Of a stretch of DNA of 64,000 nucleotides, positions 35,215 to 44,471 are shown piece after piece (the stretch's first letter is position 1; every line of letters starts with the position of its first letter). The DNA comes from an uncultured Hymenobacter sp. (lineage in GTDB: Bacteria > Bacteroidota > Bacteroidia > Cytophagales > Hymenobacteraceae), in assembly GCA_913776615.1 (NCBI GenBank), contig CAJYPK010000006.1:240070-304069 (forward strand). Direction: 5' to 3'. The notes beneath the pieces were generated by a model, which was not told the DNA's origin, did not search any database, and worked only from the letters and a program-made list of their open reading frames with translations. Made by a program: the position numbers and the translations under genes.

Positions 35215-37404
35215 ATGAGCGACAAGCCCTTAGCTAAGCAAAACCACGAGGACGTGGTGGGCAACCCCAAGACCGATGAGCTGGCCCAGAACCGGGAGGA
35301 CGGCTACGGCCAATTGCTGACCACCAACCAAGGCCTGCGCATCAGCGACGACCAGAACCAGCTCAAGGCCGGCGAGCGCGGCCCCACGCTGCTCGAAGAC
35401 TTCATCTACCGCGAGAAGATGACGCACTTCGACCACGAGCGCATTCCTGAGCGTGTGGTGCACGCCCGCGGCGTGGCGGCCCACGGCTACTTCGAGGCCT
35501 ACGACGACAACGCCAACCTGAGCCGCGCCGCCTTCTTGCAGCCCGGCGCCGTGACGCCCGTATTTACCCGCTTCTCCACGGTGGCCGGCTCGCGAGGGTC
35601 GAGCGACCTGGCCCGCGACGTGCGCGGGTTTTCGGTGAAATTTTACACCGAGGAAGGTATTTATGATCTCGTGGGCAACAACATGCCGGTGTTCTTCATT
35701 CAGGATGCCATCAAGTTTCCCGACTTCATTCACGCCGTGAAGCCGGAGCCGCACAACGAGATTCCGCAGGCCGCCTCGGCCCACGACACATTTTACGACT
35801 TCATTTCGACCAATCCCGAGAGTACCCACATGCTGCTGTGGGTGATGAGCGACCGCGCCCTGCCGCGCAGCCTGCGCATGATGGAGGGCTTCGGCGTGCA
35901 CACCTTCCGGCTGGTAAATGCTGAGGGGAAGGCGCGCTTCGTGAAATTTCACTGGAAGCCGCTGCTGGGCACCCACTCGGTAGCCTGGGAAGAGGCGCAG
36001 CAGATTTCGGGCAAGGACCCGGATTTTCACCGCCGCGACCTCTGGAGCAACATTGAGGGCGGCAATTACCCCGAGTGGGAACTGGGCGTGCAAGTGGTGG
36101 AGGAAGCCGACGAGCGCAAGTTTGATTTCGATATTCTGGACTCGACCAAGCTCATCCCGGAAGAGCAAGTGCCGGTCATCAAGCTGGGTAAGATGGTGCT
36201 CAACCGCAACGTGGACAACTACTTTGCCGAAACCGAGCAGGTGGCGTTCTGCCTCAGCCACATCGTGCCGGGCATCGACTTCTCCAACGACCCGCTGCTG
36301 CAAGGCCGCCTGTTTTCGTACCTCGATACCCAGCTCAAGCGCCTGGGCGGGCCGAACTTCCACGAGATTCCGATTAACCGCTCGCTGGCACCCGTGCACA
36401 ACGGGCAGCGCGACGGGCACATGCGCCAGACTATCAACAAGGGCAACGTGGCCTACGGCGTCAACAAGCTCAACGATGGCTACCCGCGCCAGGCCAAGGC
36501 CAGCGAGGGCGGCTTCACCTCGACCTACGAGCGCGTGGAGGGGCACAAAATCCGCCTGCGCAGCAAGAGCTTCGTAGACCACTACAGCCAGGCTCGCCTG
36601 TTCTGGAACAGCCAGACCGACGCCGAGAAGATGCACATCGTGAAGGCTTTGCGCTTTGAGCTGGGCCACGTACAGCACCTGGAAGTGCGCGAGCGCACCC
36701 TCATGCAGCTAGCCCAGGTAGCCCCCGACCTGGTGCGCCGCGTGGCCGAGGGCCTGGGTATGGAAGTACCAGCTACGGACGGAGTGCAGTTGAACCTGGC
36801 CGTGCCAGCCGACGGCGACGCCGCCCACTATCAGTCGAACCCGGTGAAGAACGCCGACGCCGCCTCGCCCGCCCTGAGCCTGGCTGCCGACAGTCCCATC
36901 AACCAGGGCAAGGCCGGCATCAAAACGCGTCAGGTGGCCATCCTGGCCACCGACGGCGCCGACGTGGCCGCCATCGGCGAGCTGATGCAGACGCTGATGG
37001 CCCAGGGTGCCCAGACGGCTATCGTGGCCACCCACGGCGGCTCGCTGAAGGGCCCGGACGGCCAGAGTATTCTGATTAACTGGACGTTCCAAAACACATC
37101 GTCGGTGCTGTTCGACGCCGTCTACGTAGCCGGCGGAGCCGCCAGCGTGGCGAAGCTGAAGCAGGACGCCGACGCCGTGCGCTTCGTGAACGAGGCTTTC
37201 CGCCACTGCAAGCCCCTCGCGGCCTCGGCCGAGGGTGTGCAACTGCTGGAAGCTGCTGCCTACCCCGGGGCCACCGATATTCTGGAAGCCGAGGGTGTGG
37301 TAACGAGCCCCGACCACAAAGTAGCCAGCCTGGCCGCGAGCTTCATCAAGGCGATGGAGCAGCACCGCTTCTGGAGCCGCGAGCTGAAGGCGATGCCGGC
37401 ATAA
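35215..37404 (+). CDS. katE: Large-subunit catalase with C-terminal DJ-1/PfpI-like domain
   Basis: A 729-residue monofunctional heme catalase of the large-subunit (HPII) clade. The distal His is residue 83 in [11 protein letters not shown], with the distal Asn in [13 protein letters not shown] and the proximal Tyr region in RLFSYLDTQ. Residues of about 570-729 form the flavodoxin/DJ-1-like C-terminal domain ([17 protein letters not shown] ... [10 protein letters not shown]) that marks the large-subunit type. It breaks down hydrogen peroxide in the cytoplasm, usually in stationary phase. It is divergent from katG. An inverted repeat starts directly after the stop codon. Confidence 0.97.
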   Translation: MSDKPLAKQNHEDVVGNPKTDELAQNREDGYGQLLTTNQGLRISDDQNQLKAGERGPTLLEDFIYREKMTHFDHERIPERVVHARGVAAHGYFEAYDDNANLSRAAFLQPGAVTPVFTRFSTVAGSRGSSDLARDVRGFSVKFYTEEGIYDLVGNNMPVFFIQDAIKFPDFIHAVKPEPHNEIPQAASAHDTFYDFISTNPESTHMLLWVMSDRALPRSLRMMEGFGVHTFRLVNAEGKARFVKFHWKPLLGTHSVAWEEAQQISGKDPDFHRRDLWSNIEGGNYPEWELGVQVVEEADERKFDFDILDSTKLIPEEQVPVIKLGKMVLNRNVDNYFAETEQVAFCLSHIVPGIDFSNDPLLQGRLFSYLDTQLKRLGGPNFHEIPINRSLAPVHNGQRDGHMRQTINKGNVAYGVNKLNDGYPRQAKASEGGFTSTYERVEGHKIRLRSKSFVDHYSQARLFWNSQTDAEKMHIVKALRFELGHVQHLEVRERTLMQLAQVAPDLVRRVAEGLGMEVPATDGVQLNLAVPADGDAAHYQSNPVKNADAASPALSLAADSPINQGKAGIKTRQVAILATDGADVAAIGELMQTLMAQGAQTAIVATHGGSLKGPDGQSILINWTFQNTSSVLFDAVYVAGGAASVAKLKQDADAVRFVNEAFRHCKPLAASAEGVQLLEAAAYPGATDILEAEGVVTSPDHKVASLAASFIKAMEQHRFWSRELKAMPA

Positions 37405-37500
37405 GTAATGGGCGTAATGGGTAATTCGGGTAATGAGCGTACTGTTGTTCTGTTTCATGGAGCAGCATTACTCCCATTACCCGAATTACCCATTACTCCT
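37405..37500. repeat. Inverted repeat G, built on TAATGGG units
   Basis: Left arm GTAATGGGCGTAATGGGTAA... directly after the katE stop; the right arm is its complement ending ATTACTCC. The arms themselves carry short tandem units. Confidence 0.85.
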
Positions 37501-37510
37501 TACAGGCCCC

Positions 37511-37518
37511 TACCTTTG
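37511..37518 (+). promoter_or_regulatory. Probable -7 box (TACCTTTG)
   Basis: Exact TAnnTTTG match, 27 bp before the SlyD-type gene and directly after repeat G. Confidence 0.55.
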
Positions 37519-37545
37519 CTCACCACACCCAACCCGCCCACTCCC

Positions 37546-38061
37546 ATGGCTAGCATTGCCCAGAACTCGGTTGTAACCCTGACCTACGACCTGTCAGTAA
37601 CCGACGAAAACCAGCAGAAAGTATTAGTAGAGCAAGCTGAGGCCGACGAGCCGATGGTCTTCCTCTTCGGCCACAGCGGCTTGCCCGAAGAATTTGAGCG
37701 CCAGCTCGATGGCAAAAGCCCCGGCGACAGCTTCAGCTTCTCGCTCTCGCCCGAGCAGGGTTATGGCGACTACGACCAGCAGGCCGTAGTCGAGATTCCC
37801 AAGCAAGTATTCGAAATCGACGGCCAAATCGACGACCAGATGCTGCAAGAGGGCAACTACCTGCCCATGGCCGACAACGAAGGCAACCACATGCAAGCCA
37901 AAGTGGTGGCAGTCGGCGACGAGCAGGTAACGATGGATTTCAACCACCCGCTGGCGGGCATGGTGATGCACTTCGAAGGCAAAGTGCAGGACGTGCGCCC
38001 CGCCACCCCGGAGGAGCTGGCCCACGGCCACGTCCACGGCGAAGGCGGACACCACCACTAA
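37546..38061 (+). CDS. slyD: SlyD-type FKBP peptidyl-prolyl isomerase
   Basis: A 171-residue FKBP-type isomerase with the insert-in-flap domain of SlyD: FKBP strands at the start (VVTLTYDLSVTDENQ), the LPEEFERQLDGKSPGDSF motif, the insertion domain around PKQVFEIDGQIDD, and the closing DFNHPLAGMVMHFEGKV. The C-terminus ends in a His-rich tail (HGHVHGEGGHHH) that can bind nickel or other metals, as in SlyD. It acts as a cytoplasmic folding helper and metal chaperone. The ATG at 37546 matches the family start; the 46 upstream residues are read from repeat G. Confidence 0.92.
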   Translation: MASIAQNSVVTLTYDLSVTDENQQKVLVEQAEADEPMVFLFGHSGLPEEFERQLDGKSPGDSFSFSLSPEQGYGDYDQQAVVEIPKQVFEIDGQIDDQMLQEGNYLPMADNEGNHMQAKVVAVGDEQVTMDFNHPLAGMVMHFEGKVQDVRPATPEELAHGHVHGEGGHHH

Positions 38062-38210
38062 GTGAAATGGCGAGGTGGTGACATGGTGAGTTTTCTTGAT
38101 GAAACCCGCTATTTTACCATCTCATCGCTTTGTATCAGTGCACTAGCGAGGTGGTGAAATGACGAGTTTTGCAGGTCAAACTCACCATTTCACCACCTCA
38201 CTAGTTCACC
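38062..38210. repeat. Repeat H, GTGAAATGGCGAGGTGGTG-type
   Basis: Direct and inverted copies of a GAGGTGGTGAAATG unit fill the gap directly after the slyD stop codon, and the right end reads CACCATTTCACCACCTCA. Confidence 0.8.
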
Positions 38211-38253
38211 GCTTTATAAGCGGCGCGGTAGCGAGTAATTTGCAGGACCTTAA

Positions 38254-38281
38254 CCGGGCGCTAATGGCCCGGCTTTTTTTC
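38254..38281 (+). terminator. Probable terminator after slyD
   Basis: Stem CCGGGC/GCCCGG with 7-nt loop and at least eight T. Confidence 0.75.
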
Positions 38282-38301
38282 TGCCCTTCCCGCTTCTCGC
38301 T

Positions 38302-38577
38302 ATGACGCCCGTTACCATCGTCGGCAGCCTGGCTGCCTTGCTTACCACCGTGGCCTACGTGCCCCAAGCCTACCAGACGATCCGCACCCGCGATACCAGC
38401 GCGCTCTCGCTGCCGACTTTTCTGATGCTCTTCGTAGGCACTTGTTTGTGGGGCACGTACGCCGTGCTCATCCACGACATTCCGATTTTGATGACCAACC
38501 TCATCTCGGGCGGGCTGGCCACCATTATCTTATACATCAAGCTCACGGCCAAGCCCGGCGAGAAGCGGCCGGCCTGA
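38302..38577 (+). CDS. SemiSWEET sugar transporter
   Basis: A 91-residue protein with three membrane helices (one triple-helix bundle), the size of bacterial SemiSWEET proteins. The PQ-loop motif is seen in TVAYVPQAYQTIRTRDTSALS, followed by the second helix with FLMLFVGTCLWGTYAVL and the third with LISGGLATIILYIKL. SemiSWEETs act as dimers that move sugars down their gradient. The substrate is not predictable. It stands alone between two repeats. Confidence 0.92.
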   Translation: MTPVTIVGSLAALLTTVAYVPQAYQTIRTRDTSALSLPTFLMLFVGTCLWGTYAVLIHDIPILMTNLISGGLATIILYIKLTAKPGEKRPA

Positions 38578-38580
38578 CTT

Positions 38581-38646
38581 GTAGCGCGGACTTTGTAGTC
38601 CGCGTAGCGTAAGCTGACGACACGCGGACTACAAAGTCCGCGCTAC
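38581..38646. repeat. Inverted repeat, family E copy 2
   Basis: Arms GTAGCGCGGACTTTGTAGTC and the exact complement, loop about 20 bp. It starts 3 bp after the SemiSWEET stop. Confidence 0.93.
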
Positions 38647-38695
38647 TACGCCCCATACCCGAAGCTGCCCTGGGTTGAGTATTCTGTACGGCAGC

Positions 38696-39292
38696 TTACC
38701 AAGGCTGCGCGGCTACGTACGCTTGCAACTCGGGGAAGAACTCCCGAAAATCGGCTTCGTAGGCCGCGTAGTGGCGGCGCAGCTCGTCGGGGGCCGCGTC
38801 CATGCCCGAGCCGGGCGAGGCGCGGCGGCTCAGGCCCAGCAGGGCGCGGGCGATGCCCTCCAATTCGGCGTAGTGCAGCAGCCAGTCATGCACTACCATG
38901 TGCGGGAAAAAGCGCTGCACCGGGGCCGGAAAAACCGCCTCCTGGCTGGCCAGCTCGGCGTACACGCGCCGGGTGAAAGCGGGCAGGCTTTCCGCCGAGA
39001 ACTCGCTGAAGTAGCGGGCCAGGAAATGGTCCATGAACACGTCGGCCACCACGCCGGCGTACTTGCCGGCCCCGGCCGCCCGCAGCCGGGCGGTACTACG
39101 GCGCACCACCGGGTGCTGGTCGGTGAAAGTATCGATGGCGCGGTGCGCCCGGATGCCGGCCCGCACGGCGGCGGGGTAGCTTTCGAGCTGGCGGCCAGGC
39201 ACCGAGTCGGCGATAAACTGACCCGTGAGCTGGCCGAGATAATCGGGGGCCGAGGGCGGGCCAGCCAGGAAAAGATGGGCCAGAAAATTCAT
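38696..39292 (-). CDS. acpH: ACP phosphodiesterase
   Basis: A 198-residue protein of the AcpH family, HD-like hydrolases that remove the phosphopantetheine arm from acyl carrier protein. The N-terminal MNFLAHLFLAG is the family hallmark, followed by GQFIADSVPGR, the HRAIDTFTDQHPVV metal-binding region, YAGVVADVFMDHFLARYF and MVVHDWLLHY. All expected His/Asp ligands appear present. The start at 39292 places the family motif at the N-terminus; the 15-residue extension is rejected. Confidence 0.93.
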   Translation of the reverse strand: MNFLAHLFLAGPPSAPDYLGQLTGQFIADSVPGRQLESYPAAVRAGIRAHRAIDTFTDQHPVVRRSTARLRAAGAGKYAGVVADVFMDHFLARYFSEFSAESLPAFTRRVYAELASQEAVFPAPVQRFFPHMVVHDWLLHYAELEGIARALLGLSRRASPGSGMDAAPDELRRHYAAYEADFREFFPELQAYVAAQPW

Positions 39293-39429
39293 GCGGCGCG
39301 ACAGAAACAAACGGGGCGGCGGGCCCCGTGCCAACACTAACCAAGAAACCCGGGGCAGGTTCGGCCGTAAGCTAAGGCCGCTGCGGGGCCGCCTGGCCGG
39401 CAGCTTCGCCTTCCTAACGTTTCTTTCCC

Positions 39430-39942
39430 ATGTCTGATACCCAAACGCCGGTCACCCACGACCTCAGCAAGCTTTTCGAAAAAATCAAGGACGTGCGCAT
39501 TGCCATGCTCACCACCTTCGACGAGCAGCACCACCTGCACAGCCGCCCCATGGCGACCATCAAGCCCGACGCCGACGGCTCGCTGCTTTTCCTCACCGAT
39601 AAGGACTCGGCCAAGGTGTACGAGGTGAAAAAAGACAGCCAGGTAAACCTGAGCTACGCCAACCCCAGCGACAACGTGTACGTGTCGGTATCGGGCACGG
39701 CCAGCGCCTACCGCGACGAGGCCAAAATCGCCGAGCTTTGGAGCGAACCCATGCGCGCCTGGTTCCCCAAGGGCAAGGACGACCCCAGCATTATGATTCT
39801 GAAAGTAACCATCGAACAAGGTGAGTACTGGGATTCGCCGAGCGGCCTGCTCTCGCGAGCCTACGGCTACCTGCGCGCCGTCGCCACCGGCGAGGCCAGC
39901 AAAGACGACGACGTAAACCAGCACGCCCAAGTGCAGCGGTAA
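39430..39942 (+). CDS. Pyridoxamine 5'-phosphate oxidase-like (general stress) protein
   Basis: A 170-residue protein of the PPOX-like split-barrel superfamily, the branch called general stress protein 26. The core is IAMLTTFDEQHHLHSRPMATIK, LLFLTDKDSAKVYEVKKD, VNLSYANPSDNVYVSVSG and ELWSEPMRAWFPKGKDD. Such proteins bind FMN, F420 or heme; the ligand here is unknown. The stop is followed closely by repeat I. Confidence 0.9.
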   Translation: MSDTQTPVTHDLSKLFEKIKDVRIAMLTTFDEQHHLHSRPMATIKPDADGSLLFLTDKDSAKVYEVKKDSQVNLSYANPSDNVYVSVSGTASAYRDEAKIAELWSEPMRAWFPKGKDDPSIMILKVTIEQGEYWDSPSGLLSRAYGYLRAVATGEASKDDDVNQHAQVQR

Positions 39943-39944
39943 AG

Positions 39945-40088
39945 TTCAGGGGTGAATTGTGAATGAGTGAATGAGTGAGTTGAGAATGAATTGTGGATTG
40001 CGGCAATATAAGCAGCTTGCTGACACACTTATTTCTATCACCCAACTACTTCACTCATTCACTCCTTCGCAATTCACTCATTCACACT
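39945..40088. repeat. Repeat I, GTGAATGAGTGAATGAGTGA-type
   Basis: A left arm of GAATGAGT units and a right complementary arm (TTCACTCATTCAC), loop about 80 bp, 3 bp after the PPOX-like stop codon. Confidence 0.8.
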
Positions 40089-40089
40089 T

Positions 40090-40123
40090 AAAAAAAGGTC
40101 GGACGTAATTCCGGCCTTTTTTT
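40090..40123. terminator. Terminator hairpin
   Basis: AAAAAAAGGTCGG / CCGGCCTTTTTTT with an 8-nt loop and A and T flanks. Confidence 0.8.
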
Positions 40124-40145
40124 GTGGCCGTTTGTTGCCTGTTTC

Positions 40146-40859
40146 ATGCTTACTACCCTTACCCTGATTACCCTGAAGCCGGGGGCTGGCGTGGCCCGCT
40201 GGGCCTTTGCCCAGATGGCCACCGCCCCGCGGCACTTGCAGCGGGTGGCGGGCTTGCAGTTTTTTCAATTAATGGGCAGCGGGGCCGACAACGGCTTTGG
40301 CTTCTGGCCCAACATGCGCCGCTACGGCCTGCTGGCCACCTGGGCGCGGGCCGAAGACGCGGCCGCCTTTTTTACCGCGCACCCGGTATGGGCGGCGTAC
40401 CAGCAGCGCAGCGCCGAAACCTGGACCGCCGAGTTGGCTCCCTTGCAAGCCCATGGCCTGTGGGACGGCCAGCAGCCTTTCGGGGAGGGGCTGGCCGACA
40501 AAAAACCACCCGTCGGGCCGGTGGCCGTGCTTACGCGGGCCAGCATCCGGCTGCGGCGGGCGGTGCGCTTCTGGCAGTTTGTGGAGCCCACGAGCCGGGC
40601 GCTGGCCGGGGCCGAGGGGCTGCGGCTGGCCATCGGCCTGGGTGAATTACCGCTGGTGCGGCAGGCCACGTTCAGCCTGTGGGAGTCGGTGGCGGCCATG
40701 CAGCAGTACGCCTACCGCGATGCGCGCCACCGCGAGGTTATCCAGCTCACGCGCCGCGAGGGCTGGTACTCGGAGGAATTATTTGCCCGCTTCCGGGTGG
40801 TGCGCAGTATCGGCACGGTGGATGGACGTAATCCGCTGGGTGATAAAGCCATGCTGTGA
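40146..40859 (+). CDS. Spheroidene monooxygenase-like protein (CrtA family)
   Basis: A 237-residue protein resembling CrtA, the oxygenase that introduces keto groups into acyclic carotenoids in phototrophs. Matching blocks: ARWAFAQMATAPRHLQRV, FQLMGSGADNGFGFWPN, YGLLATWARAEDAAAFF, GPVAVLTRASIRLRRAVRFW, and REGWYSEELFARFRVVRSIG at the end. The reaction in this organism is not established. It may act on carotenoids (pigmented Hymenobacter strains make them) or on another hydrophobic substrate. No other carotenoid gene is in the window. The ATG at 40146 was preferred to the frame start at 40122. Confidence 0.82.
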   Translation: MLTTLTLITLKPGAGVARWAFAQMATAPRHLQRVAGLQFFQLMGSGADNGFGFWPNMRRYGLLATWARAEDAAAFFTAHPVWAAYQQRSAETWTAELAPLQAHGLWDGQQPFGEGLADKKPPVGPVAVLTRASIRLRRAVRFWQFVEPTSRALAGAEGLRLAIGLGELPLVRQATFSLWESVAAMQQYAYRDARHREVIQLTRREGWYSEELFARFRVVRSIGTVDGRNPLGDKAML

Positions 40860-40897
40860 CCTCCGCGATATTCACAGAAACCTGCCAGGCCGCTGGG

Positions 40898-40979
40898 ATG
40901 TAACCCCAAGCTCCGGATTGGCGATGTGCTCGGCAAGCGCGCCCTCTCGCCTCACCAAGCTGGAGCTTGGCGTTACATC
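40898..40979. repeat. Inverted repeat, family C copy 3 (degenerate)
   Basis: Arms GATGTAACCCCAAGCTCCGG and AAGCTGGAGCTTGGCGTTAC; the left arm has drifted (CTCCGGATTGG in place of CTCCAGCTTGG). Confidence 0.82.
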
Positions 40980-41032
40980 CTCAGCGAAATCATCAAGGCG
41001 CATACTGCCCGACCGTTTAATCCAGCGTGTAA

Positions 41033-42688
41033 CTAGCGGGAGCCCAGGCGCAGCCGGTAGCGGCCAGCTACCCAACCAGCCGCCGTCGCCAGCTCGGACG
41101 AGTTGGGGCGCACCCGCACCGTGTAGCTCATCTGCACCAGGTCGTCGGCCGGGCCGGGATACACGGTGAAGCCGGGGCCAGCGGGTTGGCCGAGGTCGGT
41201 TTGCAGGAAAATGTTGCGCCCCGCCCCACCGTAGAGATGCACCCCGAAGCCGGGTGCCAGCCGGCCCGCCAGCGTGAACTCGTCTTTCCCCCCCAGCCCG
41301 TAGATGCTGAGGCGCGTGGTGCGGCGCACGTCGTAGACCTGCACCCCGAGCAGGCTATCGGGCCGCGCAGGGCGGCGGGCGAATACGCGTACTAGCAGCC
41401 GGCCCGGCCCCAGCCCAGTGAGTTCGAAGCGCTCGGCAGCGTCGGTGCCGGTCACGGTGGCTTCGGCTTGCAGCACCTCGTAGTAGCGGCGGGCCACGGC
41501 GGGCAACGCATCGCGGCGGGCTTGCAGCGCGGGGAGCAGCTCACGAGTAAGGCGCGCACGCACTTCGGCGGGGGCCGCGTGCAGGGCCTGGGCGAGCACG
41601 GCATCCGGCAGCAGACGGCGCAGGGAGTCGGCCTCGGCTACAAAAGCGGCTTCAGGTAACAGCGCCAAGGCAGTGTGGTCGAGGGGGCGACCGGTGACGG
41701 TCAGCGGCCCGACATCGGTGGGCACGAGGTCGGGGTTGAAAGTCTGGTAGCGCGGGCGCACCCAGGAAATGAGCCGCGTGAGCCAGCCATCATCAAAGCG
41801 AAAAAAGGCCTGATCGCGGTCGCGCGGGATGGGCCGAAACTCCGTGCCCCCCCCGCCGGCCGGAAACGCGGCCCAGCGCCACTGGTCGGCGCGGCGGCTC
41901 CAGTCGCCCACCAGCAGGTCGAGCAGGCGGGCGCGCAGGTAGGCCCGCGGGGCCAGGTGCGCCGGCCCGCGCAGCACTTGATTGAGCATACTATCGGAGC
42001 CCACCACCCGCCGCGCCCGCCCGAAGCTGGGGGCGTGGCTTTGGTCGCGGGCGGGGCGCTCTTCGAGCAAATAAAGGGCGGGGCGGAAGCGACTGCGCCA
42101 GGTGCCCAGCGTGGAATCGGGCAGCAGGTACACCAGCCGGGGGTTGGTGTGCAGCACGCGGGCGGCGCGGGCCAGCCGGGCGGCCACGTAGGCCCCGTAG
42201 GGCGGGGCGGCGCAGGTTTGGTCGCGCAGCACGGGCGCGATGGCCCGGTCGAGCCAGCCAGCGTTGATGCTACGGCTCAAGTCCTTATCTACCGAGCGCA
42301 GCACAAAGTTGCGGCCGTCGGGCGTGCGCAGGTGCAGGGAGTTAGTTTGAAAGCTGCCGCCCGCCCGTAGCGGCTCCAGGCCCACCGCGCCCAACTGCAA
42401 CGTGGGCGCACTCACGGGCGTAGCCCACAGCGGGCGGTAGTGCCGGCCCCACAGGTGCTGCCACAGCCAGCCGCGCCGGGCGTAGTGCGCCCCGGCCGCC
42501 ACCCGCACCACGCTGGAATCGGCGCTGAACACCGGCCCCACTTCGTCGGGGGCGGGCTGCGTGGGCTCGGCACAGCCGGCCAGGCCCAGCAGCCCGGTGG
42601 CCAGCAACCCGCGCAGGGCAGCCGCCAGCCCAGCGGGACGAATGCAACTTATGGGCACTGGGGCAGGCAAATGCGCGCCTTTATTCAC
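41033..42688 (-). CDS. Lipoprotein of unknown function, paralogue of the divergent gene at 42802
   Basis: A 551-residue protein with a lipoprotein signal (LLATGLLGLAGC). The rest aligns by eye with the protein at 42802-44424: HYRPLWATPV, a Gly-Gly-rich FQTNSLHLRTPDGRNFVLRSVDKD block, PPYGAYVAARLARAARVLHTNPRLVYLLPDS, LLDLLVGDW, PRDRDQAFF, and a C-terminal GLGGKDEFTLAG ... YGGAGRNIF block. I recall the same module between a phosphoesterase and an outer-membrane barrel in other Bacteroidota proteins, and here it lacks both. The DWDRH signature of its paralogue is DWSRR (Ser264, Arg265, Arg266), so a putative catalytic site is lost. The start is a GTG; function is unknown. Confidence 0.78.
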   Translation of the reverse strand: MNKGAHLPAPVPISCIRPAGLAAALRGLLATGLLGLAGCAEPTQPAPDEVGPVFSADSSVVRVAAGAHYARRGWLWQHLWGRHYRPLWATPVSAPTLQLGAVGLEPLRAGGSFQTNSLHLRTPDGRNFVLRSVDKDLSRSINAGWLDRAIAPVLRDQTCAAPPYGAYVAARLARAARVLHTNPRLVYLLPDSTLGTWRSRFRPALYLLEERPARDQSHAPSFGRARRVVGSDSMLNQVLRGPAHLAPRAYLRARLLDLLVGDWSRRADQWRWAAFPAGGGGTEFRPIPRDRDQAFFRFDDGWLTRLISWVRPRYQTFNPDLVPTDVGPLTVTGRPLDHTALALLPEAAFVAEADSLRRLLPDAVLAQALHAAPAEVRARLTRELLPALQARRDALPAVARRYYEVLQAEATVTGTDAAERFELTGLGPGRLLVRVFARRPARPDSLLGVQVYDVRRTTRLSIYGLGGKDEFTLAGRLAPGFGVHLYGGAGRNIFLQTDLGQPAGPGFTVYPGPADDLVQMSYTVRVRPNSSELATAAGWVAGRYRLRLGSR

Positions 42689-42801
42689 GCTTCCTTACGA
42701 GCTAATATTCAACAAAAACCCCGTGGGGGTTTCCGTATAGCGCAAGGGTGGGCAGCGGGGTTACCAACGCGAGGGGGAGCCGTGGGGCTTATCCTTTCCG
42801 G

Positions 42802-44424
42802 ATGGGCTACGTTAGAAGGGCCGAGGCGGCGCTGGCTGCCCTGCACCCGTTACCCTGGCCCGTGTCGCGTTCCGTTACCATTTTATTACTATCCGGCGGC
42901 TTCGTACTCGGGCTGACTTCGGGCTGCGCCCGACGCAATTTCTTCCAGGCCGATGCCCGGCTGGCCCGCCCCACCGCGCCCGACAGCGTGTGGGCCACGG
43001 CCGGACGGCAGTACGACCGGCACGGCAACGTGTACCATTTCTTTATCGGCGAGCACCACCGGGCCGTGTGGGCGGCCCCGGTGCGGGTGCCGATATTCCG
43101 GCCGGGTACGGCCGTGCCCGAGGTTGGTCCCTTAGAACCCACCAAGCTGGGCGGCGGCTTCCAGAGCACCAGCCTGACGCTGCAAGCGGCCGATGGCCAG
43201 CCCTACGTAATCCGCTCCCTCGATAAAGACCCGGCGAAAATATTACCCGGCTGGCTGCAAAAGACGTTCCTATCCAACTACATGCGCGACGCCACCTCGG
43301 CCGGCAATCCTTACGGGGCGCTCGTGCTGCCGCCGCTGTCGCGGGCGCTGGACGTGCCCCACACCCACCCTTCCATCGCCTACGTACCCCTCGACGCCGA
43401 CCTGGGTTCGGCCGAGGCCAACGACCGTCTGCGCGGCAAACTGGTGCTGCTGGAAGAGAAGTACGCCGGCAACAAGGTGAAGTCCAAGCAACTACCGCAG
43501 GCCATCACCTTCATCAACGACGAGGATATGCGTAAGCGTCTCTACGCTAACCCGGCGCACCGCCCCGACCAGCCCGCGCTGCTGCGCGCCCGTCTGCTCG
43601 ACGTGCTCGTGGGCGACTGGGACCGCCACTCGGGCCAGTGGCAGTGGGGCGAGATTCCCAATCCCAACCGGCCCGGCGCCAAGCGCTACGTGGCCGTACC
43701 CAAGGACCGCGACCAGGTGTTTTTTCGCATCTCCGACGGGATACTCCCCTGGCTGCTCACCCGGAAGTTTTTGGTGCGTCACCTCGTCACGTTCAAGCGC
43801 AAGATTTACGACGTGAAAGCCCTCACCGGCCAGGGCCGCTACGTCGATCAGCGTGGGCTTAACGCCCTCACCCGGCGCGACTTTGCCGAAGCCGCCCGCG
43901 CCACCCAGGCCCGCCTGCCCGATTCGGTGCTGGCCCGCGCCGTGCACCACCTGCCCCCCGCCGTGTACGCCCTCGAAGGCCCGCGCCTGCTGCGCGACCT
44001 GCAAGCCCGCCGCGACCAGTTGCCCGACGTGGCCCGGCAGTATTACGAGCTGCGCGCCGCCCGCCCCGTAGTGGCCGGCACCGAACTGCCCGACCATTTC
44101 GTGGTGGCCCGCACCCCCGACTCTACCACCGTGCGCGTGTACAACCGCACCCTCGGGGCCGACTCACTGTTCTACCGCCGCACCTTCTACACCCGCGAAA
44201 CCAAGCGCCTTACTCTCGAAGGCCTGGGCGGAGACGACGTGTTCGACCTCACCGGCCACGGCCTGCGCATCGTCATCCACGCCGGGGCGGGCGTCGATGT
44301 GCTGCGTACTACCTCGCACCGCCGCCTGCGCTACGAGCCCGAGTCGAACGGCACGCTCAACACCCCCGCCCCCACCAAGAAAAAAGAGCGCTTCGACAAC
44401 TACGACCGGCTGACGGACGAGTAA
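42802..44424 (+). CDS. Lipoprotein of unknown function with kinase-like motif pattern
   Basis: A 540-residue lipoprotein (signal ends FVLGLTSGC). Conserved blocks in order: HHRAVWAAPVRVP; FQSTSLTLQAADGQPYVIRS with Lys142 in SLDKDP; NPYGALVLPPLSRALDVPHTHPSIAYVP; a LVLLEEKYAGNK strand; the acid-basic loop LDVLVGDWDRHSGQW (Asp274, His276); and PKDRDQVFF (Asp302, Asp304). The order (strand Lys, then D-x-H loop, then acidic metal-type motif) is like HipA/Fam20/CotH-type kinases, which is inference only. The C-terminus has LEGLGGDDVFDLTGHGLRIVIHAGAGVDV, a repeat-like metal-binding-type turn. It is divergent from the paralogue at 41033. Confidence 0.78.
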   Translation: MGYVRRAEAALAALHPLPWPVSRSVTILLLSGGFVLGLTSGCARRNFFQADARLARPTAPDSVWATAGRQYDRHGNVYHFFIGEHHRAVWAAPVRVPIFRPGTAVPEVGPLEPTKLGGGFQSTSLTLQAADGQPYVIRSLDKDPAKILPGWLQKTFLSNYMRDATSAGNPYGALVLPPLSRALDVPHTHPSIAYVPLDADLGSAEANDRLRGKLVLLEEKYAGNKVKSKQLPQAITFINDEDMRKRLYANPAHRPDQPALLRARLLDVLVGDWDRHSGQWQWGEIPNPNRPGAKRYVAVPKDRDQVFFRISDGILPWLLTRKFLVRHLVTFKRKIYDVKALTGQGRYVDQRGLNALTRRDFAEAARATQARLPDSVLARAVHHLPPAVYALEGPRLLRDLQARRDQLPDVARQYYELRAARPVVAGTELPDHFVVARTPDSTTVRVYNRTLGADSLFYRRTFYTRETKRLTLEGLGGDDVFDLTGHGLRIVIHAGAGVDVLRTTSHRRLRYEPESNGTLNTPAPTKKKERFDNYDRLTDE

Positions 44425-44471
44425 GCCCCCGAAATTTGCGGGCCGGCGCGCTCCCGGCCACGGGGCAGCCT

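Noticed and set aside
35230..36678. A 482-codon minus-strand frame opposite katE
   Set aside because: Mirror of the catalase reading frame, rich in His and Val with no motif.
37408..37545. N-terminal extension of the SlyD-type protein
   Set aside because: Encoded by an inverted repeat and the promoter region; the family start is at 37546.
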